Numbered from the stretch's first letter, positions 1 through 10,597 are shown. The stretch is DNA of 64,000 nucleotides from Chitinophaga pinensis (GCA_945907065.1 CAMDSC010000008.1:30973-94972); one strand, 5' to 3'. A program made the numbers and translations. Notes: generated from the letters alone by a model not told the origin.

Positions 1-810
<810 letters not shown>

Positions 811-837
811 TTAATAAAAACCTTAGTGTACGGGATG

Positions 838-845
838 CGAAGGTA
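838..845 (-). promoter_or_regulatory. Putative Bacteroidota -7 box for pyrG
   Basis: On the minus strand this reads TACCTTCG, matching the Bacteroidota TAnnTTTG/TAnnTTCG -7 element, 37 bases before the pyrG ATG. No clear -33 TTTG was found at the usual distance, so this is tentative. Confidence 0.35.
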
Positions 846-933
846 AAACAATTTTAGGAGTTGGAAAGGCATGTTATCAAGATTGTTTCAACAAAATAAG
901 CATTCTAAATATCCTATTAACTTTCCAAAATTT

Positions 934-3015
934 TTAAATTCTTTCTCTATAAGTTTTAATAAACAAAGCTCCCAAATTTTGATGCGGAGGTATGTAATCA
1001 TAAAATCGTTCAAGAGCTTCTTTGTTTCCTTTAAATTTAGTTTCAATTGATTTCCAAAGCAATGCCCAATCCAAATCTTTACCAAGCCGGATGGTTTCAT
1101 TCATTTGATAAATAACTTCATTATTCACCAGCATTGTTCCTATTTGTTTTGAAGCTACAATATGACTTTCTGGGCTTATATCCAAAACCTTGCTAATATT
1201 ATTATAACCGCCGCAGCTACCTAAAACTACTATTCTTGCTTCAGGATTTAATGATTCAATAGTAGCCCATGCGTAAAAACTATGCCCCCTATGTACTACA
1301 ATTTCGGGCCAACGGCTTTTACTTATAAAAATATCTCTGATTTCAGTTTGCCCTTCTCCTTCTTTTTCGGGGCGATTGGCGTATATAATAATTTGTTTGC
1401 CTTTTTTAGGACTTATTTTAACATAGTTTTTAAATTCTTCAATTTTCCACTCCAAATTTTTATAACTCGCGATGAACGACTTAAAACTAGCATCGCCATC
1501 TTTATCTTTATAAAACATTAACTGCTCATAACAAGTATCTGATTTAAAAAGCTGATTGGATGAAATCATCGAAATATTTGGATAATTAGAGGCATTTTTA
1601 TTTGTAATAATCTCTAATAAAAGTTCGTATAGTTTAGAGGCTTCAAAATTTCCGTTTCCGGTTACCAAATAAAAATAATTGGTAATCAATTTTTCCAATT
1701 GTTTTTTTGTTGGTTCATCTTTTAGGCTGCCATAAGTATCAGCAACTGTAACTGCATTCTCAAGATTGCCACTCATTTCTTCCAAACCTTCACAAAATTT
1801 ATGGAATAAACTATTTTTTTCATCAGCTGTTAGTTTAGTAAGTAAAGAATTTAATGTATTGTAGCCAGCACACATTTTAATAAACTTACGAAATTTAAGC
1901 CAGTTCTGTTCTTCTAAAAAGACAAAGTAAGATTTGTCATTAATTTTAGAGTCCATTCGTTTGTACAATCCAATAAAGGTGGAAGTATAAATTTCACTCT
2001 CCCCCATCACAATCAATGCATAAATTTCATTTGCTTTAAGATTATTTATACTTGCAAAGCGAACTTCGTCCTTTTCTTCGTGCAAATCGTTAATTACCTT
2101 TATTTGTTTCAAGCAGAGTTCTTGTAATTCCTTTTCGATTGTATATCTGGCGGTAACCTGATTTTTATTAATTAATTCAATAAGCTTTTTCATATAAATA
2201 ATGGGCTCACTACTTAACTTATCAGCATTTGAAATAGATATTTTTTTAGTATTAATATCCTCTAAAAATGAGTAGGCAAGACTTTTTAGCCCCACTTCAT
2301 TATAAATTTTTACAAACGTTTTCATCCAGTCATTTTCTGAATTTCGGATGTTTGTATTTATAGCATTTTGAGAATAAAGATATCCCTTAACTTCTCCAGG
2401 AGCATATTTTACAAGTTCCAAAAGCACGGTGTCGGCATATGTCTGCTCACTTATTTGTTTAAAATTACCTATTAATTCAGTTGGTGAAATTTTAACAACC
2501 TGTAATAAAAATTCTCTACATTCTGACTTGTTGACATAAAAAGGTAAAATTTTAAGTGCACCAAAAGGATTACTCAACATTACTGGTAATAATCGTGTCA
2601 ATTCAGTTTCAACCATACACCGGTTTGCTAAATTAATTTGCGACTCATATTGGGTTGTTAATTCTATATTTTCTCGCTCGATTCTCTTTAAAATATTTAG
2701 GACACATTCCAGTTTTGCAAGTTTATTTTTGTAATTAATCTCTCTTTTTTCAATAAGAAGAATGAGATCATTTACTTTAATAAATAAAGATTGTTGAATT
2801 TTATCAGCCAAAGGCTGGTTTTTAAAACGTACTTTATTGTCAATAATACTATCAAATAAATCGATTCGTCGTTGTTGGTTTTTAATTTTGCCAACGATAT
2901 ATGATGCAGCATCATTAGGTTGAGCATTTAATTGCCTAAATGAAAAGCCAATTATTAAAGCTATTAAAAATATAGAATAATTAATAGAAATATTATTTGA
3001 TCTAGCTTTATTCAA
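934..3015 (-). CDS. Secreted protein with C-terminal caspase-like His/Cys motif
   Basis: 693 residues; I do not recognise the first about 500. The start is a TTG (no ATG nearby) followed by a hydrophobic signal segment ending near FRQLNAQ, so it is probably exported. The long middle looks alpha-helical and charged, with no motif I can name. The last about 130 residues contain VVHRGHSFY (His near 577) and, about 24 residues later, IVVLGSCGG (Cys near 601). A hydrophobic strand ending in HxGH, then one ending in SC, is the spacing and look of clan CD cysteine peptidases (caspase, CHAT, C25). The family call rests on this pattern only. No T9SS tail is visible. The gene stands alone between pyrG and the trmH-like gene, both on the same strand. 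Confidence 0.6.
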   Translation of the reverse strand: MNKARSNNISINYSIFLIALIIGFSFRQLNAQPNDAASYIVGKIKNQQRRIDLFDSIIDNKVRFKNQPLADKIQQSLFIKVNDLILLIEKREINYKNKLAKLECVLNILKRIERENIELTTQYESQINLANRCMVETELTRLLPVMLSNPFGALKILPFYVNKSECREFLLQVVKISPTELIGNFKQISEQTYADTVLLELVKYAPGEVKGYLYSQNAINTNIRNSENDWMKTFVKIYNEVGLKSLAYSFLEDINTKKISISNADKLSSEPIIYMKKLIELINKNQVTARYTIEKELQELCLKQIKVINDLHEEKDEVRFASINNLKANEIYALIVMGESEIYTSTFIGLYKRMDSKINDKSYFVFLEEQNWLKFRKFIKMCAGYNTLNSLLTKLTADEKNSLFHKFCEGLEEMSGNLENAVTVADTYGSLKDEPTKKQLEKLITNYFYLVTGNGNFEASKLYELLLEIITNKNASNYPNISMISSNQLFKSDTCYEQLMFYKDKDGDASFKSFIASYKNLEWKIEEFKNYVKISPKKGKQIIIYANRPEKEGEGQTEIRDIFISKSRWPEIVVHRGHSFYAWATIESLNPEARIVVLGSCGGYNNISKVLDISPESHIVASKQIGTMLVNNEVIYQMNETIRLGKDLDWALLWKSIETKFKGNKEALERFYDYIPPHQNLGALFIKTYRERI

Positions 3016-3062
3016 TATGAAATTAATTTTAAACTTTTTACCAAAGTGTGTTCCAAATTTTT

Positions 3063-3599
3063 CTATTTAGTTTTAGTTATCAATTCCCACAAGGCAATTC
3101 CAAAACTCACAGCCACATTAAATGAATGTTTTGTGCCAAATTGAGGTATTTCCAAAATTGCATCACACAATTCCAAAGCTTTGTCACTAATTCCTTCCAC
3201 TTCGTTACCAACAATTATTACTATAGGTTTTGATTCTGGCTCAAAATTACGAATATCTATGCTTTTGTCAGTTTGTTCTAGTCCTGCAATAATGTAGTTC
3301 TCGTTTTTTAATGTGTTGATAAGTGTTTCAATATCCTCATGATATTCCCAGTCAATACTGTTCTCAGCACCTAGAGAAGTTTTATGAATATCGCGGTGTG
3401 GTGGCCTTCCGGTAATTCCACATAAATAAATTTGACCAATTCCCAAACAATCACATGTCCTAAAAATAGACCCCACGTTGTTCATACTTCGCACATCATC
3501 AAGCACTACCACAACTTGCTTTTTTTCTTGACTTTTAAAATCGTCAATTGATAGGCGATTTAGTTCTATATTCTTTAATTTGCGGACTCTTAAATCCAT
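3063..3599 (-). CDS. TrmH/SpoU-family RNA 2'-O-methyltransferase
   Basis: S-adenosylmethionine-dependent ribose methylation of tRNA or rRNA. The SPOUT knot is visible: VRSMNNVGSIFRTCDCLG early (motif 1, with the catalytic-type Asn and Arg), PIVIIVGNEVEGIS (motif 2) and EIPQFGTKHSFNVAVSFGIALWE (motif 3, here cited in part) at the end. About 178 residues from the ATG at 3599, typical of the short SpoU-type enzymes without a large N-terminal domain. A longer reading from a TTG at 3656 would run into mutS, so I prefer 3599. It is divergent from mutS with almost no space between the two starts. The target nucleotide cannot be told from the sequence. Confidence 0.88.
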   Translation of the reverse strand: MDLRVRKLKNIELNRLSIDDFKSQEKKQVVVVLDDVRSMNNVGSIFRTCDCLGIGQIYLCGITGRPPHRDIHKTSLGAENSIDWEYHEDIETLINTLKNENYIIAGLEQTDKSIDIRNFEPESKPIVIIVGNEVEGISDKALELCDAILEIPQFGTKHSFNVAVSFGIALWELITKTK

Positions 3600-3606
3600 A
3601 CTCGTT

Positions 3607-6207
3607 TTGTGTGCAAAAATAGCTGATAATGAAACACCGTTGATGAAACAATACAACGAAGTGAAACAAAAGTATCCAGGTGCTTTAGTTTTATTTCGTG
3701 TGGGAGATTTTTATGAAACTTTTGGCGAAGATGCCAAAAAATCGTCTCAAATTTTAGGAATTACCTTAACAAAACGGGGAAATGGCAAAGCCAACGAAGT
3801 AGAACTTGCCGGTTTTCCGCACCATTCACTGGATGTATATCTTCCACGATTGGTTAGAGCAGGACAACGCGTTGCAATCTGCGATCAATTAGAAGACCCA
3901 AAACTTACCAAAACAATTGTAAAGCGTGGGGTTACGGAATTGGTAACTCCTGGAGTAAGTATCAATGATAAAATTTTAGAATCAAGGCAAAATAATTATT
4001 TAGCCGCTTTATTTCCTGGGCAAAATAAATTTGGGGTTTCGTTTATTGACATTTCAACCGGTGAGTTTTTAACCGCTGAAGGAGATGCAGATTATATTAT
4101 TAAGCTGTTTCAAAACCTTAAACCCTCTGAAGTTATTTATCCCAAATCGTTCCGTTCAAAATTTGAAAATCAATTTGGAGATTTTTATACCTACACCTTA
4201 GATGACTGGATTTTTGAACAAACCTTTGCGGAAGAAAAGCTCCTCTCCCATTTTAAAACTGCTAACCTTAAAGGATTTGGAATAGATGAACTAGTTTTGG
4301 GAATAACAGCGGCAGGAGCCATTATTCATTATTTAAATCAAAACCAACATACCAATTTAATTCATGTTAGCACTATTTCAAGACTTGACAGAGACGAACA
4401 CGTTTGGTTGGATCAGTTTACAGCAAGAAATTTAGAGTTAATCTACAGCAATCATCCGCAAGGCAAATCACTCCTAGAAATATTAGATAATACCCAAACT
4501 CCAATGGGGGCCCGTTTGCTTCGCAAATGGCTTGTTATGCCGCTTAAAGATAAGTTTAGAATAAAGCAACGATTGGATACAGTTGATTTTGGGGTAACTC
4601 ATTCTGAATTTACCAAAGATTTGAGGCATAAACTTACCCGAATTGGGGATTTAGAACGTTTAATTACAAAAGTTTCTTTGCTTCGAATAAACCCAAGAGA
4701 AATTATAGCCTTAGGAAGAGCCTTGGAAATCGTTGCTCAAGTAAAGGAACTTTGCAAAATAACACAACACGAGGAATTGATGAGTTTGGCGGATAAACTT
4801 AATCCTTGTGAAGTTTTATTAGATAAAATTAAAACAGTCATAAATCCTGAACCGCCAATGCTTACTAATAAAGGTGATATTTTCAAAGAAGGATTTAATA
4901 CTGAACTTGATGAATTGCGGAGCATCGCTTTTTCAGGAAAGGATTATCTATTAAATATTCAAAAACGGGAAGTTGAACGAACCGGAATAACAAACCTTAA
5001 AATTTCCTACAACAACGTATTTGGGTATTTTTTGGAGGTAACAAATAGTCATAAAGATAAAGTTCCTGCCGAATGGATTCGCAAGCAAACCCTTACCGGT
5101 GCAGAACGTTACATTACTCAAGAGCTTAAGGAATACGAAGACAAAATACTAACAGCCGAAGATAAAATTTATGCCATCGAGGCTAATTTATATAAGGATT
5201 TTGTGGAGTTTACTTCCGGATTTTTTAATCCTGTGCATACCAATTCTCAAGTTATCGCCCAATTGGATTGTTTGCTAAATTTTTCAGAGTTGGCTCTTAA
5301 AAATAATTATTGCAAACCTGAGATTAATGATTCAACCTCTTTAACAATAAAAGATTGCCGCCATCCGGTTATTGAAAAACAATTGCCTTTAGGAGATGAA
5401 TATATCCCGAACGATATTCATTTAGATAGAGAAACTAATCAGGTTATCATTCTTACAGGGCCTAATATGTCTGGTAAATCTGCTATTCTTAGACAAACAG
5501 CTTTATCTGTTTTATTGGCTCAAATGGGAAGTTTTGTGCCTGCTAAATATGCTGAGATTGGTATCGTAGATAAGATTTATACCCGTGTGGGGGCTTCTGA
5601 TAATATTAGTCAGGGTGAAAGTACATTTATGGTGGAAATGATAGAAACAGCCAGTATTCTTAACAATTTAAGTGAACGAAGCTTGGTTATTTTAGATGAA
5701 ATTGGCCGCGGTACCAGTACATTTGACGGTGTTTCACTGGCCTGGGCTATTGCAGAGTATTTGAATCAACACCCAACAAAACCTAAGACCTTTTTTGCTA
5801 CCCATTACCATGAATTAAATGAGCTGGAAGGTAAGAATGAAGGAGTGGTAAATTTTCATATCAGTACAAAGGAAACCAATACCAAAGTGATTTTTTTGCG
5901 CAAGCTAACCAAAGGAGGCAGTGAACATAGCTTTGGTATTCATGTAGCTAAAATGGCGGGTATACCAACAAAAGTAGTAAGCCGTGCTGCTAAAATATTA
6001 GTAAACTTAGAAAAAGACCGTGCTATGGCAAGTAGTAAGGAAGTAACAAAAAAGCTTGAAAAGCATGATTACCAATTAAATTTGTTTCAATACAACGACC
6101 CAAAATTGGTGAAATTGTCAGAGGAACTTCAAAAATTGGATACCAACATCCTTTCGCCCATTGAAGCGTTATTAAAGTTGAATGAGTTGAAAAATATTGT
6201 GAATTAA
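3607..6207 (+). CDS. mutS: DNA mismatch repair protein MutS
   Basis: Recognises mismatches and small loops and starts mismatch repair with MutL. All MutS landmarks are present: the mismatch-contacting Phe-x-Glu in RVGDFYETFGED near residue 36, the clamp/lever region, Walker A GPNMSGKS near residue 617, Walker B ILDEIGRGTSTFDG and the ATHYHEL switch. The family motif ETPLMKQYN lies before the first ATG (3643), so the true start must be a non-ATG codon upstream. TTG at 3607 is the most plausible; TTG at 3580 would overlap the start of the divergent methyltransferase. Full length for a MutS1 (about 866 residues). Confidence 0.97.
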   Translation: MCAKIADNETPLMKQYNEVKQKYPGALVLFRVGDFYETFGEDAKKSSQILGITLTKRGNGKANEVELAGFPHHSLDVYLPRLVRAGQRVAICDQLEDPKLTKTIVKRGVTELVTPGVSINDKILESRQNNYLAALFPGQNKFGVSFIDISTGEFLTAEGDADYIIKLFQNLKPSEVIYPKSFRSKFENQFGDFYTYTLDDWIFEQTFAEEKLLSHFKTANLKGFGIDELVLGITAAGAIIHYLNQNQHTNLIHVSTISRLDRDEHVWLDQFTARNLELIYSNHPQGKSLLEILDNTQTPMGARLLRKWLVMPLKDKFRIKQRLDTVDFGVTHSEFTKDLRHKLTRIGDLERLITKVSLLRINPREIIALGRALEIVAQVKELCKITQHEELMSLADKLNPCEVLLDKIKTVINPEPPMLTNKGDIFKEGFNTELDELRSIAFSGKDYLLNIQKREVERTGITNLKISYNNVFGYFLEVTNSHKDKVPAEWIRKQTLTGAERYITQELKEYEDKILTAEDKIYAIEANLYKDFVEFTSGFFNPVHTNSQVIAQLDCLLNFSELALKNNYCKPEINDSTSLTIKDCRHPVIEKQLPLGDEYIPNDIHLDRETNQVIILTGPNMSGKSAILRQTALSVLLAQMGSFVPAKYAEIGIVDKIYTRVGASDNISQGESTFMVEMIETASILNNLSERSLVILDEIGRGTSTFDGVSLAWAIAEYLNQHPTKPKTFFATHYHELNELEGKNEGVVNFHISTKETNTKVIFLRKLTKGGSEHSFGIHVAKMAGIPTKVVSRAAKILVNLEKDRAMASSKEVTKKLEKHDYQLNLFQYNDPKLVKLSEELQKLDTNILSPIEALLKLNELKNIVN

Positions 6208-6229
6208 TAATTTCGAACAATTTAAATAC

Positions 6230-7702
6230 ATGCGATTACTCCTAATATTACTTTTTACTTCACTTAGTTTTTTTAAAGCTTTTGCCCAAACCAACTATTG
6301 GATTTTTTTTAAGAGCCCCGCTCCTGTTCAATCTGTAAATCCCTCCTATCTTAAAAAAATAGCTTCTAAAAATGTTAAAGTTATTGGAACCTCTAAATGG
6401 TTCAATGCTGCCTATGTTTCAGTAAATGATTCAGAAAGTTTAAGGAAAATTGAAAAGCTTTCGTTTGTAAAAAGCATTGAACAAAGCAGAAAGTATAAGG
6501 TTCAAAAATTGGATATTCAATTATTTGATTCTTTAAAATATGGTCAGGCAGATGTACAATTAAATATGCTTGGTTTGCAGAATTATCATCGAAAAGGATT
6601 TACAGGCAAAGGTGTTAAAATAGCCTTGTTTGACGGAGGGTTTTATAAAGTTGATAGCATCGTTGCCTTTGACAGTTTGAGAAAACGAAACGGAATATTA
6701 GCCACTCGCGATTTTTATGATAACAATAGCCATGTCTATGATGACGATGCTCATGGAATGTATGTTCTATCTCTTATTTCAGGCTATGTAAAAGACTCTA
6801 TGTTTGGCTCTGCCCCTGATGCCAATTTTGTTTTGGCTAGAACCGAGTTTGTAGCTACTGAAAAGCATATTGAAGAATTTAACTGGATTAGAGCATTGGA
6901 ATGGGCCGATTCCATTGGGGTGGATATCATTCATTCATCCTTAGGCTATTCCCAGTTTGATACCTTAGAAGGCAATTATACCTACAAGGACATGGACGGT
7001 CAAAGTACAATAATAACACGAGCCGCTGAAATGGCATACAGTCGTGGTATTTTTATAACCAACAGCGCCGGTAATGAAGGACAAAAGCCTTGGCATTATA
7101 TCACCGCTCCTTGTGATGGTAAAAATGTGTTGTGCATTGGGGCAGTTGATTCATTTGAGCACCATGCCAAATTTTCAAGTTACGGACCAAGTTCAGACGG
7201 ACGAGTGAAACCGGATGTGATGGCTATGGGTAAAAATGTAACGATTATAGGAACCAATAATATTATGCGTCGTGGAAGCGGAACATCGTTTTCAGGACCA
7301 ATAATGGCAGGGTTTGTGGCGTGTCTTAAGCAAGCCTTTCCTAATGTGAGTAATCCTATTCTGCTAGATGCCATCCGCAAAAGCGGGCATTTGTATAAAA
7401 CACCCAATGATAGTCTTGGATACGGAATACCTGATATTAATAGAGTCGATTCATTAGTTCGTTTAAAACTTTTAAGTACCTCCATTGCAAAACAAAAATT
7501 TAAAGCTTTTCCAAATCCGTGTCATTCTGTATTAAATTTTGAAACAACTATTCCTTTAAAAAATATAGAAATGACGGATGTTCTTGGTAAATCGTATTTT
7601 CCAGTTTTAAATAACAATTCCATTGATATGAGTGGTTTTAATCCGGGTATTTATTTTATAAAGTTTGAAAATTTTGGGGTTCAGAAGGTTGTCAAGATTT
7701 AA
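6230..7702 (+). CDS. T9SS-exported S8 subtilisin-like serine protease
   Basis: A secreted endopeptidase of 490 residues. It has a signal peptide (LLILLFTSLSFFKAFAQ), then a propeptide-like segment. The subtilase triad is Asp in KIALFDGGF (about 135), His in DDDAHGMYVLSL (about 174) and Ser in GSGTSFSGPIMAG (about 350), with the oxyanion-hole Asn region NSAGNEG. The last about 75 residues, beginning FKAFPNPCHSVLNF and ending GIYFIKFENF...VVKI, are a type-A T9SS sorting domain. Export across the outer membrane with removal of the tail is therefore expected. It lies 22 bases after mutS, but a functional link is unlikely. Confidence 0.93.
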   Translation: MRLLLILLFTSLSFFKAFAQTNYWIFFKSPAPVQSVNPSYLKKIASKNVKVIGTSKWFNAAYVSVNDSESLRKIEKLSFVKSIEQSRKYKVQKLDIQLFDSLKYGQADVQLNMLGLQNYHRKGFTGKGVKIALFDGGFYKVDSIVAFDSLRKRNGILATRDFYDNNSHVYDDDAHGMYVLSLISGYVKDSMFGSAPDANFVLARTEFVATEKHIEEFNWIRALEWADSIGVDIIHSSLGYSQFDTLEGNYTYKDMDGQSTIITRAAEMAYSRGIFITNSAGNEGQKPWHYITAPCDGKNVLCIGAVDSFEHHAKFSSYGPSSDGRVKPDVMAMGKNVTIIGTNNIMRRGSGTSFSGPIMAGFVACLKQAFPNVSNPILLDAIRKSGHLYKTPNDSLGYGIPDINRVDSLVRLKLLSTSIAKQKFKAFPNPCHSVLNFETTIPLKNIEMTDVLGKSYFPVLNNNSIDMSGFNPGIYFIKFENFGVQKVVKI

Positions 7703-7717
7703 TTAATATTAATTGTC

Positions 7718-7725
7718 TAGCTTTG
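7718..7725 (+). promoter_or_regulatory. Putative -7 box upstream of the J-domain/KTSC gene
   Basis: TAGCTTTG matches the Bacteroidota TAnnTTTG element 62 bases before the next ATG. The nearest TTG lies 26 bases upstream, somewhat far for a -33 box. Confidence 0.35.
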
Positions 7726-7787
7726 CAAAAACTAAAAACAAGTTTTAAGAGAGCAATTATTTAATTGTTCACTTCCTTAAAAAATTA

Positions 7788-8240
7788 ATGAGAAGAAAAC
7801 TAATAAGCCAAAAAACATTTGGCATCACCAAAGAAACGAGTCTTGCCGACTTAAAAAAAATCTACCGCAACCTTATTAAAGAATGGCATCCTGATAAAGT
7901 TCAACACGATGCAGCACTATTGGCCGAGTCTGAAATAAAAAGTAAAGAAATAATTGATGCCTATCAATTTTTGGTAAGCATATCGCCCGAAACACATGCT
8001 GCCAATAGTGAAGAATACACAGAATTGACCACCGAAGCCGCCATCGAAAACTGGGAATACAAAGGAATTACTTTAAAATTTTTCTTTCAAAATGGTAGTG
8101 TTTATGAATACCTTGGCGTTCCAAAAAATGTGTATATGAAAATGATAAACTCAGGTACCACAGGCCGTTTTGCAAGGCGCCATATCTTCCATTCCTATCC
8201 TTATCGTAAAGCAGCCAAGGAAAAAGAACAAGCAGTATAA
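7788..8240 (+). CDS. J-domain protein with C-terminal KTSC domain
   Basis: 150 residues in two parts. Residues about 10-65 are a J domain with helix II LKKIYRNLIKEW, the HPDK motif and helix III ending IIDAYQFLVS, so it should be able to stimulate an Hsp70 (DnaK) partner. Residues about 85-140 (LKFFFQNGSVYEYLGVPKNV, then STG-like TGRFARRHIFHSYPYRK) match the KTSC domain, a small module often attached to RNA- or ribosome-associated proteins. There is no zinc-finger or substrate-binding DnaJ region, so it is not a general DnaJ. Probably a specialised cochaperone; target unknown. The J-domain call is firm, the KTSC call good. Confidence 0.82.
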   Translation: MRRKLISQKTFGITKETSLADLKKIYRNLIKEWHPDKVQHDAALLAESEIKSKEIIDAYQFLVSISPETHAANSEEYTELTTEAAIENWEYKGITLKFFFQNGSVYEYLGVPKNVYMKMINSGTTGRFARRHIFHSYPYRKAAKEKEQAV

Positions 8241-8254
8241 AGGTTAGTAAAATT

Positions 8255-10597
8255 ATGAAATTGAGTATTAAACTTTTCGTTTATTTTAGTTTACTCACAT
8301 TTAACTCTTATGCTCAAGTTAATAGTCTTCAAAAATTAATAACCAATTCCGCATGGGATTCCTTATTTCCGAAGCGTGCAGGCACTTATGGAACTCATCC
8401 TCAGGGTTACACTTCCGATTTTTATTCCTTTAAAAATCTCAATCAGGCTGCCAATGAAATGGCCGATTACTTTGTACTAATTCGAACAAAAAAAGGTGTT
8501 TGGGGTCAACTTATTACTGTCACCAGAAAATCTAATTTAAAGACTTATAAATATTCAGATGTTGATTCCTGGTGGTATTCAAATACAACACCCGAAACCA
8601 TAGTAGTCGTCGATTTTGAAGATTTTTTGAATGAAAACTCCCAAACAAATAATAAGCGTGAATTAGCAGCTTTTCTAGCCAATATATCGAAAGAAACAAC
8701 GGGAGGATGGGAAACTCCGGTGGGTGGAGGTTCGGCTGGAGATTATGCTAAATGGGGTCTTTACTTCGTTCATGAGGTTGGTTATAACCGAACCAATGGT
8801 AAGGGCACCTACTCACAAACAAATGCTGAATATCCTCCGGATTCAAGCGTTGGATACTATGGAAGAGGTCCTATTCAATTATCATGGAACTACAACTACG
8901 GGCAATTCAGTAAATTCATTTATAATGATAAAAACGTATTGTTAAAATATCCTGACTCGTTACAAGAAAATGGGGTTTTAGCATTTAAAAGTGCTATTTG
9001 GTTTTGGATGATGCCCCAATGTCCTAAGCCTTCCTGTCATCAGGTGATGCACGATCAATGGTTACACGACAGCGCTTATTCGTCCTCTAAAATGTATTAT
9101 AAAGGTTTTGCTCATACCAATAATATCATTAACGGAGGGCTTGAATGCAGATCATATTCCTCCTCTGCCTTCACCCAAAAAGTAGTTTTACGTTCAAAAC
9201 TATACAAGTATTATCTTGGAATAATGGGCTTTAATTCGATTGGAATTTCTAAAGAAGATTCTCTCGGATACTCTACTTTATGCTATTCTTCATCTTCAAA
9301 TGCCATGCAAGATTATGTGAATTGCAAAGTCGATAAATCATATCTTGGTTCTTTTGGTATTGATACTAAAAAAGCTTGTGGATCTTTAAAATGGATAGAC
9401 GGCAAGACGTATACAAAAAATACAAAAACAGCCAAATTTAACATTGTTAAAGGGGATAAAAACGGAAATGACAGCTTGGTAATATTAGACCTTACAATTA
9501 AACCAATCTCAAAAAGTACGGATTATCGAACCGCCTGTCATTCTTTTACGTGGATGGATGGAAAAACCTATACAGCCAGTAATGATACTGTAATATACCG
9601 CATAACTGGTGCTGCTGCAAATGGATGTGATAGTATCGTTTATCTAAAATTAACCATTCTTCCAATTGCTTTAGGCATTGATAAACAAACTTCATGTCAA
9701 TCTATTACTTGGATAGATGGAAAGACTTACACAGCTAGCAATGATACTGCTATTTATCGCATTAAAGGTGGGGCCGCCAGTGGTTGCGATAGTATTGTTA
9801 AACTCAAATTAACTATCCTTCCAATTGCTTATGGAATTGATTCACATTCGACATGTAATTCTTTTTCCTGGATTGATGGAAAGACTTATAATGCAAGCAA
9901 TGATTCGGCTAAATACCGTATTGTAAATGGTGCTTCAAGCGGTTGTGATAGTATTGTGACGCTTAATTTAAAAATTCTACCAATCACTTTTGGTATCGAT
10001 AATCAAAAAGTTTGTAATTCGTTTACCTGGATAGATGGAAAGACTTACACAAAAAATAATGATTCGGCTACTTTCCTAATTTTGGGTGCTGCTGCCAATG
10101 GTTGTGATAGTTTGGTTACCTTAAATTTAACTATCAATACTCTAAATGTTTCAGTAATTCAAGATAGTTTAGTGCTTACAGCTTCGTCCGTGGGTGACTC
10201 TTACCAATGGGTTGATTGTAAAAACGGATATACTCCTATTAAAGGTGAAACTAACCCATCCTTTATGGTAAAAAGAAACGGAAGTTATGCTGTAATCATT
10301 ACTAAAAATGGTTGTGTTGATACCTCTGATTGTTATACCATCGCTAATTTGGATATTAATAAACTCAATCCATCAACCTACTTAGTGGTATATCCAAATC
10401 CTAGTAATGACAATTTTTTAATAAACTTTTCAGGACAATCAAAAGAGCTCTATTTCATAACAGATATTGCAGGAAAGGTCATTCGGTTGGATTATTTGCA
10501 CTATGGCATCAACGTAATTTCCTTAGAAAATGAATTATCCGGTGTTTATTTTCTTAAGGTAGGAGCAAATTATTTTAAGTTATTAAAGCAACATTGA
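8255..10597 (+). CDS. T9SS-exported GH19 chitinase with tandem repeats
   Basis: Predicted to cleave chitin or a related beta-1,4-linked glycan outside the cell. Signal peptide at 1-21 (ends NSYAQ). The GH19 domain spans about 90-330: ELAAFLANISKETTGGWE carries the catalytic acid Glu (about 144), and VGYYGRGPIQLSWNYNYG with AHTNNIINGGLEC are family signatures. Residues about 370-630 are five copies of a 53-residue repeat (core WIDGKTYTASNDTAIYRI ... GCDSIV) that probably act as a spacer or binding stalk. The end is a type-A T9SS sorting domain (VVYPNPSNDNF ... GVYFLKV). 780 residues, larger than simple GH19 enzymes because of the repeats. The gene begins 14 bases after the J-domain gene. Confidence 0.92.
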   Translation: MKLSIKLFVYFSLLTFNSYAQVNSLQKLITNSAWDSLFPKRAGTYGTHPQGYTSDFYSFKNLNQAANEMADYFVLIRTKKGVWGQLITVTRKSNLKTYKYSDVDSWWYSNTTPETIVVVDFEDFLNENSQTNNKRELAAFLANISKETTGGWETPVGGGSAGDYAKWGLYFVHEVGYNRTNGKGTYSQTNAEYPPDSSVGYYGRGPIQLSWNYNYGQFSKFIYNDKNVLLKYPDSLQENGVLAFKSAIWFWMMPQCPKPSCHQVMHDQWLHDSAYSSSKMYYKGFAHTNNIINGGLECRSYSSSAFTQKVVLRSKLYKYYLGIMGFNSIGISKEDSLGYSTLCYSSSSNAMQDYVNCKVDKSYLGSFGIDTKKACGSLKWIDGKTYTKNTKTAKFNIVKGDKNGNDSLVILDLTIKPISKSTDYRTACHSFTWMDGKTYTASNDTVIYRITGAAANGCDSIVYLKLTILPIALGIDKQTSCQSITWIDGKTYTASNDTAIYRIKGGAASGCDSIVKLKLTILPIAYGIDSHSTCNSFSWIDGKTYNASNDSAKYRIVNGASSGCDSIVTLNLKILPITFGIDNQKVCNSFTWIDGKTYTKNNDSATFLILGAAANGCDSLVTLNLTINTLNVSVIQDSLVLTASSVGDSYQWVDCKNGYTPIKGETNPSFMVKRNGSYAVIITKNGCVDTSDCYTIANLDINKLNPSTYLVVYPNPSNDNFLINFSGQSKELYFITDIAGKVIRLDYLHYGINVISLENELSGVYFLKVGANYFKLLKQH
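9361..10140 (+). repeat. Five tandem 53-codon repeats inside the chitinase gene
   Basis: About 159-base units encoding C-x-S-x-x-W-I/M-D-G-K-T-Y-T ... GCDS-I/L-V ... L-x-L-x-I. Units 2-4 are the most alike, while unit 1 is diverged (GNDS instead of GCDS). The two Cys per unit (start and GCD) could form a disulphide in each module. Such repeats are common in secreted Bacteroidota proteins. Confidence 0.85.

Noticed and set aside
9361..10140. Possible CRISPR array
   Set aside because: The regular 159-base repeats are inside an open reading frame and encode conserved protein modules; there are no short identical repeats with unique spacers. No CRISPR or cas gene was seen anywhere in the window.
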